From Oligella sp050920755 (GTDB lineage: Bacteria > Pseudomonadota > Gammaproteobacteria > Burkholderiales > Burkholderiaceae_B), in the NCBI RefSeq assembly GCF_050920755.1, contig NZ_CP158480.1, forward strand, positions 1,302,001-1,366,000: DNA of 64,000 nucleotides, written 5' to 3'. The translations under genes were made by a program, and so were the position numbers. A model generated the notes under the pieces. It was not told the origin of the DNA. It searched no databases and worked only from the letters and a program-made list of their open reading frames with translations. The stretch's first letter is position 1; each line of letters begins with the position of its first letter. Shown one piece after another: positions 41,615 through 50,338 of the stretch.

Positions 41615-43018
41615 ATGACAACCCCCGCACAGGTGCTTGAGCTTATTGGTCAACACGAGGTTAAATTTGTGGACTTGCGCTACACGGATACCGTGGGCAA
41701 AGAGCATCATATGAGCATTCCGGCCAGACATTTGGATGAGGACTATTTTGAGTCAGGCCATGCATTTGATGGTTCTTCCATCCCGGGGTGGAAGGGGGTT
41801 GAGGCCTCCGATATGCTGTTAGTGCCGGATGCCAATACGGCTCGTTTAGACCCTTTTCGCGAAGAAACTACTTTGGTTCTAAGCTGTGATGTACTGGATC
41901 CGGTGGATCTTAAGGGTTATGAGCGTGCCCCGCGTTCGGTGGCAAGACGTGCTGAGGCTTATTTAAAATCAACCGGTATCGGCGATAGTGCGTTTTTTGG
42001 TCCGGAGCCTGAGTTTTTTGTTTTTGACGGTATCACATGGAATACTCAGCCGCAGCATTGCAGCTTTAAACTAACGACCGATCAGGGTCATTGGGTCAGT
42101 AGCGATGAGATGGATGGTCGTAATAACGGCTTCCGTCCGCGCCATATGGGCGGTTATGCGCCGGTCCCACCGACAGATGCTTTTGCGGATTTCAGAGCAG
42201 AGGCTTGCTTATTATTAGAGCAGCAGGGCGTGCCGGTGGAAATTCATCACCCGGAAGTAGCCACGGCTCAATTAGAGATCGGTACGCGCTTTTCTACCCT
42301 GGTAGAGCGTGCCGACTGGAACCAGATCTTAAAGTACACCATTCACAGTCTGGCCCAAATCTACGGTAAGACCGCAACCTTTATGCCTAAACCGCTATTC
42401 GGTAATAATGGCTCCGGTATGCACGTGCATCAGTCTATCTGGAAGGACGGTCAAAACATCTTCGCGGGTAATGGCTATGCCGGTTTATCGGATACGGCCT
42501 TATTCTATATTGGCGGTGTGATTAAGCATGCGCGCGCTTTAAATGCGATTACCAACCCCGGCACCAACTCTTATAAGCGTTTAGTACCTCATTTTGAGGC
42601 ACCGGTTAAGTTGGCTTATTCCGCACGTAACCGCTCAGCTTCAATTCGTATCCCGTACGTTAACAGTCCTAACGCACGCCGTATTGAAGTGCGTTTCCCG
42701 GATCCTTTGGCGAACCCTTACTTATGTTTTGCTTCATTACTGATGGCGGGTTTGGACGGCATTCAAAATAGAATCCATCCGGGCGATCCGGCAGATAAAA
42801 ACCTCTATGATTTACCGCCGGAAGAAGATATCAAGGTACCGACCGTGGCCATTTCTTTAGAGCAAGCACTGGAAGCTTTGGATAGCGATCGAGAGTTCTT
42901 ATTGGCAGGCGGTGTATTTACCGATGATCTGATTGATGCTTATATTGAGCTTAAGATGAAAGAGGTGGAGCGTTTACGGGTTACGCCGCACCCGATTGAG
43001 TTTGAAATGTACTATTAA
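41615..43018 (+). CDS. glnA: Glutamine synthetase, type I
   Basis: Makes glutamine from glutamate, ammonia and ATP. The 467 residues carry F-D-G-S-S-I-P-G-W, F-F-G-P-E-P-E-F-F-V-F, H-H-E/P-E-V-A-T-A-Q-type metal ligands, M-P-K-P-L-F-G-N-N-G-S-G-M-H-V-H, N-P-x-x-N-S-Y-K-R-L and the adenylylation site N-L-Y-D-L-P (Tyr near 398). Control by GlnE adenylylation is therefore expected. A TTTCAGGAG ribosome site precedes the ATG. No glnL/glnG genes follow; a terminator lies directly after. Confidence 0.96.
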   Translation: MTTPAQVLELIGQHEVKFVDLRYTDTVGKEHHMSIPARHLDEDYFESGHAFDGSSIPGWKGVEASDMLLVPDANTARLDPFREETTLVLSCDVLDPVDLKGYERAPRSVARRAEAYLKSTGIGDSAFFGPEPEFFVFDGITWNTQPQHCSFKLTTDQGHWVSSDEMDGRNNGFRPRHMGGYAPVPPTDAFADFRAEACLLLEQQGVPVEIHHPEVATAQLEIGTRFSTLVERADWNQILKYTIHSLAQIYGKTATFMPKPLFGNNGSGMHVHQSIWKDGQNIFAGNGYAGLSDTALFYIGGVIKHARALNAITNPGTNSYKRLVPHFEAPVKLAYSARNRSASIRIPYVNSPNARRIEVRFPDPLANPYLCFASLLMAGLDGIQNRIHPGDPADKNLYDLPPEEDIKVPTVAISLEQALEALDSDREFLLAGGVFTDDLIDAYIELKMKEVERLRVTPHPIEFEMYY

Positions 43019-43042
43019 TTTCAATTTTACTCAGGCACGGAT

Positions 43043-43076
43043 AAAGACGAGTTTTGCATAAAGGCTCGTCTTTTTA
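43043..43076 (+). terminator. Rho-independent terminator after glnA
   Basis: A 9-bp perfect stem AAAGACGAG (43043-43051)/CTCGTCTTT (43065-43073) followed by TTT, 24 bases after the glnA stop. Confidence 0.85.
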
Positions 43077-43195
43077 AGTGGTTAAATAATATAGTAGTAC
43101 TGGTAATAGTATATTTATTTGTCTTGTTAAGTCTTTAGATGGCGGCGACAATAGTATTGAGAAAGATTTTTAGCGTTTAGCGTTTGGAGATAAGC

Positions 43196-44602
43196 ATGGC
43201 TAAAACATTGTATGACAAGTTATGGGATGAGCACGTAGTGCATCAACAGGAAGACGGTACCTGTATTTTGTATATCGACCGTCATTTATTGCATGAAGTG
43301 ACCAGTCCACAAGCTTTTGAAGGCTTGAAAATGGCCGATCGTCAACCATGGCGTATCAGCGCAAATTTAGCCGTTGAGGATCATAATGTACCCACCATCA
43401 ATCGTGATCAGGGTATTGAAGATCCCATTTCTAAGCTACAAGTTGACACCTTAGAAAAAAACTGTACCGAGTATAAAATCGTTCGCTACGGTATGGACGA
43501 TATTCGCCAAGGGATTGTGCATGTGACCGGTCCGGAGCAGGGCGCTACCTTACCCGGTATGACTGTGGTCTGTGGCGACTCTCATACCAGCACTCATGGC
43601 GCTTTCGGTGCTTTGGCTTTCGGTATCGGTACTTCCGAGGTTGAGCATGTACTGGCAACGCAGACCCTATTAAAGAAAAAAGATAAGAATATGTTGATTA
43701 AGGTCGAAGGTAAATTGCCTTTCGGCTGTAGCGCCAAGGACTTAGTGCTACACGTGATCGGTGTGATTGGTACCGCAGGCGGTACCGGTTATGCGATTGA
43801 ATTCGGTGGCAGTGCCATTCGGGATCTCTCCGTTGAGGGTCGTATGACAGTCTGTAATATGGCGATTGAAGCGGGTGCTCGTTCCGGTATGGTAGCGGTC
43901 GATGATAAGACCATTGAGTATTTCAAGGGTCGTCCTTATGCACCGAGCGCGGAACAATGGGAGCACGCGGTGGCTTATTGGAAAACGCTCGTGTCCGACG
44001 AGGGTGCTCACTTTGATAAAATGATTGAAATTGATGCCGCCGACATTCGTCCCCAAGTCACATGGGGTACTTCACCGGAGATGGTTCTCAGTATTGAGGA
44101 TAAAGTGCCTAATCCGGCTTCGGAAAGTGATTCGGTTAAGCGTTCCGGTATCGAACGGGCTTTATCCTATATGGGTTTAGAAGCCGATATGCCGATTAAT
44201 GAGATTAAAATCGATAAGGTGTTTATCGGTTCCTGTACCAACTCTCGCATTGAGGATTTACGTGAAGCTGCCGCTATCGCAAAGGGCAGAAAGGTTGCCG
44301 CTAATGTGATTCAAGCCATGGTGGTACCGGGTTCCGGTCTGGTTAAAAAGCAGGCTGAGGATGAGGGGTTGGATAAAATCTTCTTAGAGGCCGGTTTTGA
44401 ATGGCGCGATCCGGGTTGTTCAATGTGTTTAGCGATGAATGCAGACCGCTTAGAGCCGGGTGAGCGTTGTGCTTCCACCTCAAATCGTAACTTTGAAGGT
44501 CGTCAGGGCATGGGCGGTCGTACTCATTTAGTGAGTCCTGCGATGGCTGCTGCCGCTGCCGTTAGTGGTCATTTTGTTGATGTTCGTCAATTAGGAGAGT
44601 AA
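43196..44602 (+). CDS. leuC: 3-Isopropylmalate dehydratase, large subunit
   Basis: With LeuD it isomerises 2- to 3-isopropylmalate in leucine synthesis. An aconitase-fold protein with H-T-S-T-H-G-A-F-G-A, I-G-S-C-T-N-S-R-I-E-D-L-R and C-S-M-C-L-A-M-N, whose three cysteines bind the [4Fe-4S] cluster. The ATG at 43196 has a TTGGAGATAAGC ribosome site; an extension to 43184 is disfavoured. That gives 468 residues. It leads leuC-leuD, followed by leuB and asd. Confidence 0.96.
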   Translation: MAKTLYDKLWDEHVVHQQEDGTCILYIDRHLLHEVTSPQAFEGLKMADRQPWRISANLAVEDHNVPTINRDQGIEDPISKLQVDTLEKNCTEYKIVRYGMDDIRQGIVHVTGPEQGATLPGMTVVCGDSHTSTHGAFGALAFGIGTSEVEHVLATQTLLKKKDKNMLIKVEGKLPFGCSAKDLVLHVIGVIGTAGGTGYAIEFGGSAIRDLSVEGRMTVCNMAIEAGARSGMVAVDDKTIEYFKGRPYAPSAEQWEHAVAYWKTLVSDEGAHFDKMIEIDAADIRPQVTWGTSPEMVLSIEDKVPNPASESDSVKRSGIERALSYMGLEADMPINEIKIDKVFIGSCTNSRIEDLREAAAIAKGRKVAANVIQAMVVPGSGLVKKQAEDEGLDKIFLEAGFEWRDPGCSMCLAMNADRLEPGERCASTSNRNFEGRQGMGGRTHLVSPAMAAAAAVSGHFVDVRQLGE

Positions 44603-44604
44603 GT

Positions 44605-45252
44605 ATGGAAGCATTTACAATTCATCAGGGCCTGGTTGCTCCCTTAGATCGCGCTAATGTCGACACTGATTTAATTATCCCTAAGCAATTCTTAAAGTCG
44701 ATTAAGCGTACCGGTTTCGGTCCTAATTTATTTGACGAATTGCGTTATCTGGAACATGGTGAGCCGGGCATGGACAATAGTAAGCGTCCTTTAAATCCGG
44801 ACTTTGTGCTGAACCAAGAGCGTTATCAAGGCGCATCGATTTTATTAGCCCGTGAGAACTTCGGTTGCGGCTCCAGCCGTGAACATGCCCCTTGGGCTTT
44901 GATGCAATATGGTTTCAAAGCCATTATTGCCCCATCGTATGCGGATATTTTCTTTAATAACAGTTTTAAAAACGGCTTATTACCGATTATTTTAAGTGAG
45001 GCGGAGGTTGATAAGCTTTTTAATGAGGTACAAGCTAACCCCGGTTATCAGCTAAGCATTGATTTGGAAAAGCAAGAGCTTACTTCACCTTCCGGTGATA
45101 TTTATCGCTTTGAAATCGATCATTTTAGAAAGTATTGTCTATTAAACGGCTTTGACGATATCGGTTTGACTTTACGCGAGGCCGACAAAATCAAGGCTTA
45201 TGAAGAAAAGCGCTTAGCAGAGAAACCTTGGCTTGCTAAAGTGGTCGGTTAA
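44605..45252 (+). CDS. leuD: 3-Isopropylmalate dehydratase, small subunit
   Basis: The swivelling small subunit that completes the active site of LeuCD. It shows D-R-A-N-V-D-T-D-L-I-I-P-K-Q-F-L, A-R-E-N-F-G-C-G-S-S-R-E-H-A-P-W-A and P-S-Y-A-D-I-F-F-N-N-S-F-K-N-G, the family signature. Length 215 is standard. It begins 2 bases after the leuC stop, with an AGGAGAGTAAGT ribosome site inside the leuC end, so translation is coupled. Confidence 0.96.
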   Translation: MEAFTIHQGLVAPLDRANVDTDLIIPKQFLKSIKRTGFGPNLFDELRYLEHGEPGMDNSKRPLNPDFVLNQERYQGASILLARENFGCGSSREHAPWALMQYGFKAIIAPSYADIFFNNSFKNGLLPIILSEAEVDKLFNEVQANPGYQLSIDLEKQELTSPSGDIYRFEIDHFRKYCLLNGFDDIGLTLREADKIKAYEEKRLAEKPWLAKVVG

Positions 45253-45273
45253 TTCGAACTAAACAGTCAATCC

Positions 45274-45304
45274 GCAGCCCTTGAATTTTAAGGGCTGCTT
45301 ATGC
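45274..45304 (+). terminator. Hairpin between leuD and leuB
   Basis: A 9-bp perfect stem GCAGCCCTT (45274-45282)/AAGGGCTGC (45290-45298) with loop GAATTTT, followed by TTATGCTT. It could end or attenuate the leuCD transcript, so leuB may be expressed partly from its own promoter. Confidence 0.6.
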
Positions 45305-45333
45305 TTAATCAATTAACATAAAAGATTTTCATT

Positions 45334-46413
45334 ATGAGCTTTAAAGTAGCAGTTTTACCCGGTGACGGTATCGGTCCCGAAATTATGGCGCAGGCAGTTC
45401 GTGTTTTAAAGGCCTTAGCGCTTGACCTGGTGTTTGAAGAAGCACCGGTAGGCGGTGCGGCTTATGAAAGTGACGGTCATCCTCTACCTGAGCGCACCTT
45501 GGAATTAGCTAAAAATGCTGATGCCATTTTATTTGGCGCGGTGGGTGATTGGAAGTATGACGCTTTAGAGCGTCACTTACGTCCCGAACAGGCGATTCTC
45601 GGTTTACGTAAGGCCTTAGGGCTTTTTGCTAATTTACGCCCGGCGATTTTATACCCTGAATTGGCGAATGCTTCCTCGTTAAAGCCGGAAGTGGTGGCCG
45701 GCTTAGATTTATTAATTGTGCGTGAGTTAACCGGTGATATTTATTTCGGTACACCGCGCGGTGTGCGTAAAGCGGAAGATGGTCCTTTCCAGGGTGAGGA
45801 CGAGGGTTTTGATACCATGCGTTATGCCGATAGTGAGGTTCGTCGTATTGCAAAAATTGCGTTTGAAGCAGCCAAAAAGCGTCGCGGTAAATTACTTAGC
45901 GTGGATAAAGCGAATGTACTGGAAACCTCACAGTTTTGGCGCAATATCATGATTGATGAAAGTCGTCACTATCCTGATGTTGAACTGAGTCATATGTACA
46001 TTGATAATGCGGCGATGCAGTTGGTGCGTGCACCTAAGGCGTTGGATGTGGTGGTAACCGGTAATTTATTCGGTGATATTTTGTCGGATGAGGCAGCGAT
46101 GCTGACCGGCTCAATCGGTATGTTGCCTTCCGCCTCATTAAATGAGAAAAATCAGGGTCTTTATGAGCCAAGTCATGGCTCTGCGCCGGATATTGCAGGT
46201 CAAGACATTGCCAACCCCTTGGCGCAAATTCTCTCTGCTGCGATGATGCTGCGCTACAGTTTCGATATGGAGGAACCGGCACAGCGTATTGAAGCTGCTG
46301 TTCGTAAAGTATTAGCCCAAGGTTATCGAACCGCCGATATTTACGAAGAGGGTACCACCAAGCTTGGCACTAAAGCCATGGGTGACGCTGTATTGGCCGC
46401 ACTACAGCGCTAA
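45334..46413 (+). CDS. leuB: 3-Isopropylmalate dehydrogenase
   Basis: NAD-dependent oxidative decarboxylation of 3-isopropylmalate, the third leucine-specific step. The 359 residues show L-P-G-D-G-I-G-P-E-I, G-A-V-G-D-W-K-Y-D, R-P-E-Q-A-I-L-G-L-R-K, R-E-L-T-G-D-I-Y-F-G and G-N-L-F-G-D-I-L-S-D-E-A-A-M-L-T-G-S-I-G. Complete, with catalytic Tyr, Lys and Asp in their expected blocks. It lies 81 bases after leuD, across a hairpin, and is followed by asd. Confidence 0.96.
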   Translation: MSFKVAVLPGDGIGPEIMAQAVRVLKALALDLVFEEAPVGGAAYESDGHPLPERTLELAKNADAILFGAVGDWKYDALERHLRPEQAILGLRKALGLFANLRPAILYPELANASSLKPEVVAGLDLLIVRELTGDIYFGTPRGVRKAEDGPFQGEDEGFDTMRYADSEVRRIAKIAFEAAKKRRGKLLSVDKANVLETSQFWRNIMIDESRHYPDVELSHMYIDNAAMQLVRAPKALDVVVTGNLFGDILSDEAAMLTGSIGMLPSASLNEKNQGLYEPSHGSAPDIAGQDIANPLAQILSAAMMLRYSFDMEEPAQRIEAAVRKVLAQGYRTADIYEEGTTKLGTKAMGDAVLAALQR

Positions 46414-46517
46414 GCAGTAACACTACAAAATGGTGACAATTAAAGGCAATCATTTATACACCTTTGGTGATAATGATATTATTTCAGATTCAGACTTTTT
46501 TATAAGTGAGTAAATTT

Positions 46518-47639
46518 ATGTCAAAAGCAGTTGGTCTTGTCGGTTGGCGAGGCATGGTGGGTTCGGTTCTCATGCAGCGTATGCGTGATGAGGGTGATTT
46601 TACATTAATCGAACCGGTGTTTTTCTCAACGAGCAATGCAGGCGGCGCAGCACCCGAATGGGCTGAAGGCGCGGCTCCTTTACAGGACGCTTATGATATT
46701 GACGCGCTTAAGAAATTACCCATCATTGTGACTGCTCAGGGTGGTGACTACACAAATGAGGTTTATCCTAAGCTACGTGGTGCCGGTTGGGATGGTATTT
46801 GGATCGATGCGGCCAGCGCCCTACGTATGCAGGACAATGCGCTAATCGTACTGGATCCGATTAACCGTGATTTAATCGATGCCTCTTTAGCCAAGGGTGT
46901 CCGTGATTTTATCGGTGGTAACTGTACGGTGAGCTGTATGCTGATGGGCGTTGGCGGTTTATTTAAAGCCGGTCTGGTTGAGTGGATGAGCAGCATGACC
47001 TATCAAGCCGCATCCGGTGGTGGGGCGCAGCATATGCGTGAGTTATTGACCCAATTCGGCATTATCGGTAATTCAGTTCAGTCTTTATTGGATGATCCCG
47101 CTTCTGCGATTTTAGAAATTGATCGTCAGGTATTAGCGACGCAGCGTGATGAAAGCTTACCGCACAGTAATTTCGGTGTGCCTTTAGGTGGCAGCTTAAT
47201 TCCTTGGATTGATACGCAGTTGGACAATGGTCAATCTCGTGAGGAGTGGAAGGGGCAGGCCGAGACTAATAAAGTCCTCGGACGCAGCGGTGATGAGATT
47301 ATCCCGATTGACGGTTTATGCGTGCGTATCGGAGCCATGCGTTGTCACAGCCAGGCATTGACTTTCAAGCTTAAAAAGGATGTACCTTTAGATGAAATCA
47401 ATGACATTATTCGTAGCAGCAGTGACTGGGCAAAATTAATTCCTAATGATCGTGAGGTCACGATGCGTGAATTAACACCGGTTGCAGTGACCGGTACCTT
47501 GGATATTCCGGTCGGTCGCGTGCGTAAATTAAATATGGGCCCTGAGTATATCAGTGCTTTTACTGTGGGTGATCAGTTGCTTTGGGGTGCTGCCGAGCCA
47601 TTACGTCGTATGTTGCGCATTGCTTTAGGTGAGATGTAA
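46518..47639 (+). CDS. asd: Aspartate-semialdehyde dehydrogenase
   Basis: Reduces aspartyl phosphate to the semialdehyde, the branch point to lysine, diaminopimelate, methionine and threonine. It shows V-G-W-R-G-M-V-G-S-V-L-M, the active-site G-G-N-C-T-V-S-C-M-L-M, and A-A-S-G-G-G-A-Q-H-M-R-E-L, typical of the gram-negative form. The ATG at 46518 fits the conserved N-terminus (373 residues); an in-frame GTG at 46506 is less likely. The leuB-asd order is common in this group. Confidence 0.95.
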   Translation: MSKAVGLVGWRGMVGSVLMQRMRDEGDFTLIEPVFFSTSNAGGAAPEWAEGAAPLQDAYDIDALKKLPIIVTAQGGDYTNEVYPKLRGAGWDGIWIDAASALRMQDNALIVLDPINRDLIDASLAKGVRDFIGGNCTVSCMLMGVGGLFKAGLVEWMSSMTYQAASGGGAQHMRELLTQFGIIGNSVQSLLDDPASAILEIDRQVLATQRDESLPHSNFGVPLGGSLIPWIDTQLDNGQSREEWKGQAETNKVLGRSGDEIIPIDGLCVRIGAMRCHSQALTFKLKKDVPLDEINDIIRSSSDWAKLIPNDREVTMRELTPVAVTGTLDIPVGRVRKLNMGPEYISAFTVGDQLLWGAAEPLRRMLRIALGEM

Positions 47640-47691
47640 GTCTAAGCGCTTAAACGGATTAATCCACTGATTTGTCTTTGAGCATAGAAGG

Positions 47692-47931
47692 ATGGAATTA
47701 CTGTATTTTCTAAATGATCATATTGCGATTAGCCTTGTGGCTCTCGTTGTCGGGATTGCATTAGCCGTCTTTCTTGCTCAAAAATTATCAAGTCGCGGTA
47801 GTGCCGATGGTTTTGCTAACAAGGCCGGCGGCTCCGATACTGAACCGCACGCACATCTGGATCAAAGTCCGGCCGCCAAAGCCTTTCGGGCCAAGCTTAA
47901 AGAAATCAGTCTCGATTTGGATAGGGACTGA
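47692..47931 (+). CDS. Small membrane-anchored protein at the fimV position
   Basis: A 79-residue protein with one N-terminal helix (I-S-L-V-A-L-V-V-G-I-A-L-A-V-F-L-A) and a polar tail that ends K-L-K-E-I-S-L-D-L-D-R-D. It sits between asd and truA, where Burkholderiales usually carry the large gene fimV. The I-S-L-D-L-D ending recalls acidic repeats in FimV proteins, so it could be a shrunken relic, but this is weak. AGAAGG runs directly into the ATG, an unusually short ribosome-site spacing. It overlaps truA by one base. Confidence 0.55.
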   Translation: MELLYFLNDHIAISLVALVVGIALAVFLAQKLSSRGSADGFANKAGGSDTEPHAHLDQSPAAKAFRAKLKEISLDLDRD

Positions 47932-48746
47932 TGGCTAAGCACCGCATTGCCTTAGGTATTTCTTATCAAGGTCAGGCCTACTCAGGTTGGCAAATTCAAA
48001 GTGAGCGCGTTACCATACAGGGTGCGGTAGAAGCCGCGCTTAGTCAATTTATTACCACACCCACGCAGGTTATTTGTGCCGGTCGCACTGATACCGGTGT
48101 GCATGCGATTCAACAGGTGGTACATCTGGACACGGATGCTACTCGCAGTGATAACTCATGGGTGCGTGGGGTAAATGCTTTTTTACCGCCGGATATTCGT
48201 ATTAAATGGGCAAAAGAGGTGGCGCCGGATTTTCATGCTCGCTTTGATGCCAAGGCCCGTACATATATCTATATTTTACGTAATCACCCGGTGGCTTCTG
48301 CGCTTTTAAATGGTTTGGTGGGGTGGTTTCATTTGCCATTGGATTTGCAAAAAATGCAGCAGGCTGCATGCTATTTACTCGGAGAGCATGACTTCAGCAG
48401 TTTTCGTTCTTCAGAGTGTCAGGCGCATTCACCTATTCGTACCGTCTATGACTTAACAATTCAACAACAGGGTAATTTATTTATCTTTTCGGTGAGGGGT
48501 GATGGCTTTTTACACCATATGGTGAGAAATATCGTCGGTTCACTGGTTTATGTCGGTAAGGGCAAGTATCAACCCGAATATATGGCAGAATTACTGGCGC
48601 GTCGAGCGCGCAAATATGCCGCGCCCACCTTTATGGCGGATGGTTTATATCTGGCACATATTGCTTATCCGGAGGATTCCGGTATTAATCATTTAATACC
48701 CGAATTGGATGTAGCCGCGAGTTTAAATTATCTTTTAAACGCCTAA
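47931..48746 (+). CDS. truA: tRNA pseudouridine(38-40) synthase TruA
   Basis: Makes pseudouridine in the tRNA anticodon stem-loop. It shows G-I-S-Y-Q-G-Q-A-Y-S-G-W-Q, the catalytic-Asp motif C-A-G-R-T-D-T-G-V-H-A, A-R-T-Y-I-Y-I-L and G-D-G-F-L-H-H-M-V-R-N-I-V-G-S-L. Length 271 is normal. The ATG overlaps the stop of the small preceding gene, so the two are coupled. It converges on the M48 protease gene 16 bases downstream. Confidence 0.96.
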   Translation: MAKHRIALGISYQGQAYSGWQIQSERVTIQGAVEAALSQFITTPTQVICAGRTDTGVHAIQQVVHLDTDATRSDNSWVRGVNAFLPPDIRIKWAKEVAPDFHARFDAKARTYIYILRNHPVASALLNGLVGWFHLPLDLQKMQQAACYLLGEHDFSSFRSSECQAHSPIRTVYDLTIQQQGNLFIFSVRGDGFLHHMVRNIVGSLVYVGKGKYQPEYMAELLARRARKYAAPTFMADGLYLAHIAYPEDSGINHLIPELDVAASLNYLLNA

Positions 48747-48762
48747 GGCGCTTAAAAAGCAC

Positions 48763-49494
48763 TTAATTCATCTTGGAAATACGCTCTGCGCGTGCAGATG
48801 GATTCGGGTGTGAAGCGAAGAGACTGGCGCTGTCGCCTCCCAGAGCCGCCAATTTACGTAGGGCGGAAACGGCGGGCTCTTTGCCTTTACCATGCTCTTT
48901 TAAGATCTTAATGCCGTAAGCGTCGGCTTCATATTCATGGGTTTGTGAATATTGTGCATTAATCAGTTGGTGTCCTAACTGACCGATGGCCCCGCTGGAC
49001 AAAGCGGCAACCGGTGAGCCACTGGAAGCAACGGCTTGTAGTGCAGCGGAGCTAAGTAGCTGCGTGCGGGCTTGCTGCTTTGAATGGCCGTGTACCACGT
49101 GCCCCACCTCATGTCCTACCACATAGAGTAATTCATCATCCGTCATTTTATCCATCAGACCGCTATAGACGCGAATGCCGCCATTAGGCAGGGCAAAGGC
49201 GTTAACCTCCGAGGTTAGATAAACCTGATAGTTAAGCTGATGACCTTCATAGTTTTTAAGATTGCGCGTGATGCGATTTAAGCGTTTGCTGTAGGCATTG
49301 GAGGCCGGCGCAATCTTATTTTCTGCATCCAGTTGCTGCTGCGTACGCACGCCCAACGCTCTGATTTCACTATCACTAATCGAAGCGGCACTGGCCAAGG
49401 TGCCGGCAGCACCAATCATACCGGCAACATCCATTCCTGCACAGGCACTTAAGCTAAGACTGACGGCAGCTGCAGCTAATAATTTTTTAGTCAT
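48763..49494 (-). CDS. M48-family metalloprotease lipoprotein (LoiP/YggG type)
   Basis: An outer-membrane-associated zinc protease. The ATG at 49494 has a GAGGAATATTTGT spacing and starts a lipoprotein signal ending L-S-A-C. The zinc motif H-E-V-G-H-V-V-H-G-H and the third ligand region H-E-Y-E-A-D-A-Y-G, plus S-H-P-N-P-S-A-R near the end, mark the M48 family (244 residues). LoiP-like proteases help outer-membrane quality control; that role is inferred. An upstream TTG at 49509 would spoil the signal peptide. Confidence 0.88.
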   Translation of the reverse strand: MTKKLLAAAAVSLSLSACAGMDVAGMIGAAGTLASAASISDSEIRALGVRTQQQLDAENKIAPASNAYSKRLNRITRNLKNYEGHQLNYQVYLTSEVNAFALPNGGIRVYSGLMDKMTDDELLYVVGHEVGHVVHGHSKQQARTQLLSSAALQAVASSGSPVAALSSGAIGQLGHQLINAQYSQTHEYEADAYGIKILKEHGKGKEPAVSALRKLAALGGDSASLFASHPNPSARAERISKMN

Positions 49495-49543
49495 ACAAAT
49501 ATTCCTCAAAAAATTTAATTTAGATTGTCCGCGCTTTCTTAGG

Positions 49544-50329
49544 CTAAGCGCTTTGAAAAATTTGTTTATAACTCACATACATGGCGCAATATAGACTCAT
49601 TAGTAGTGATATTAGAATTATTTGCAGTACAAAAGCAAGTAAAGCACCGACTGCGCCCATCGACATTGCAACAAGAATTAAATTCCAAATCACATAAGCA
49701 ATCAAGAGCGCAGGCAGGCCCATCATCACAAAAGCAGCTAAATTACGCATAACACCGATCGTCGAAAAGACAATAGATTTTACAACTTCCGTGCCATTCC
49801 ATAAAATTAATGAGGGCACAAACCAATAGACCAGGGTAATCAGCACTGAATACAACACCATCAGAATAATCGCAAAGGGATTGATTGAGGCGGCGATGGC
49901 TGCATAGGACTCTTCAGTGACTTCGGATGCCGTCAAAGCCTCAATGACATTGGCAATCTCGCTTTCTTTAATTAAAGAGGGCGTAAAGAACATATTCAAG
50001 ACGATAAATATCAGACCGTAAATACAGCCTGCAATTAAGAGCGATTTAAGAATCTGTCCCTGCCTAAAAGTATCAAAGATCTCATTTAAGCTAAATCGCT
50101 TGCCGTTATGGATATGATGGCAACACAGTAAAATAAAAGCGATATAAACCGGCTGCACCAAAGCCGCACTGAATAAGCCGAAGAGCCCCAACAGTTGAAT
50201 ACTGAAAATCGTATTTAAATGCCAGATAAAAGCCAATAAAAGAAAAAAAGCAGGGCGTTTTTTGAAAATCGCAAAGCCCTTGGATAACCAATCGAATCCG
50301 GCCCCGGCCGGAAGTTTAAGCGCTTGCAT
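49544..50329 (-). CDS. BPSS1780-type integral membrane protein
   Basis: A 261-residue polytopic protein with about six helices and the start M-Q-A-L-K-L-P-A-G-A-G-F-D-W-L-S-K-G-F-A-I-F-K-K-R-P, which is characteristic of the BPSS1780 family of betaproteobacterial membrane proteins. Function is unknown. The ATG at 50329 has an AAGGAG ribosome site and lies 10 bases after the end of the homoserine kinase gene, so the two are probably co-transcribed. Confidence 0.78.
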   Translation of the reverse strand: MQALKLPAGAGFDWLSKGFAIFKKRPAFFLLLAFIWHLNTIFSIQLLGLFGLFSAALVQPVYIAFILLCCHHIHNGKRFSLNEIFDTFRQGQILKSLLIAGCIYGLIFIVLNMFFTPSLIKESEIANVIEALTASEVTEESYAAIAASINPFAIILMVLYSVLITLVYWFVPSLILWNGTEVVKSIVFSTIGVMRNLAAFVMMGLPALLIAYVIWNLILVAMSMGAVGALLAFVLQIILISLLMSLYCAMYVSYKQIFQSA

Positions 50330-50338
50330 CAAAACTCC

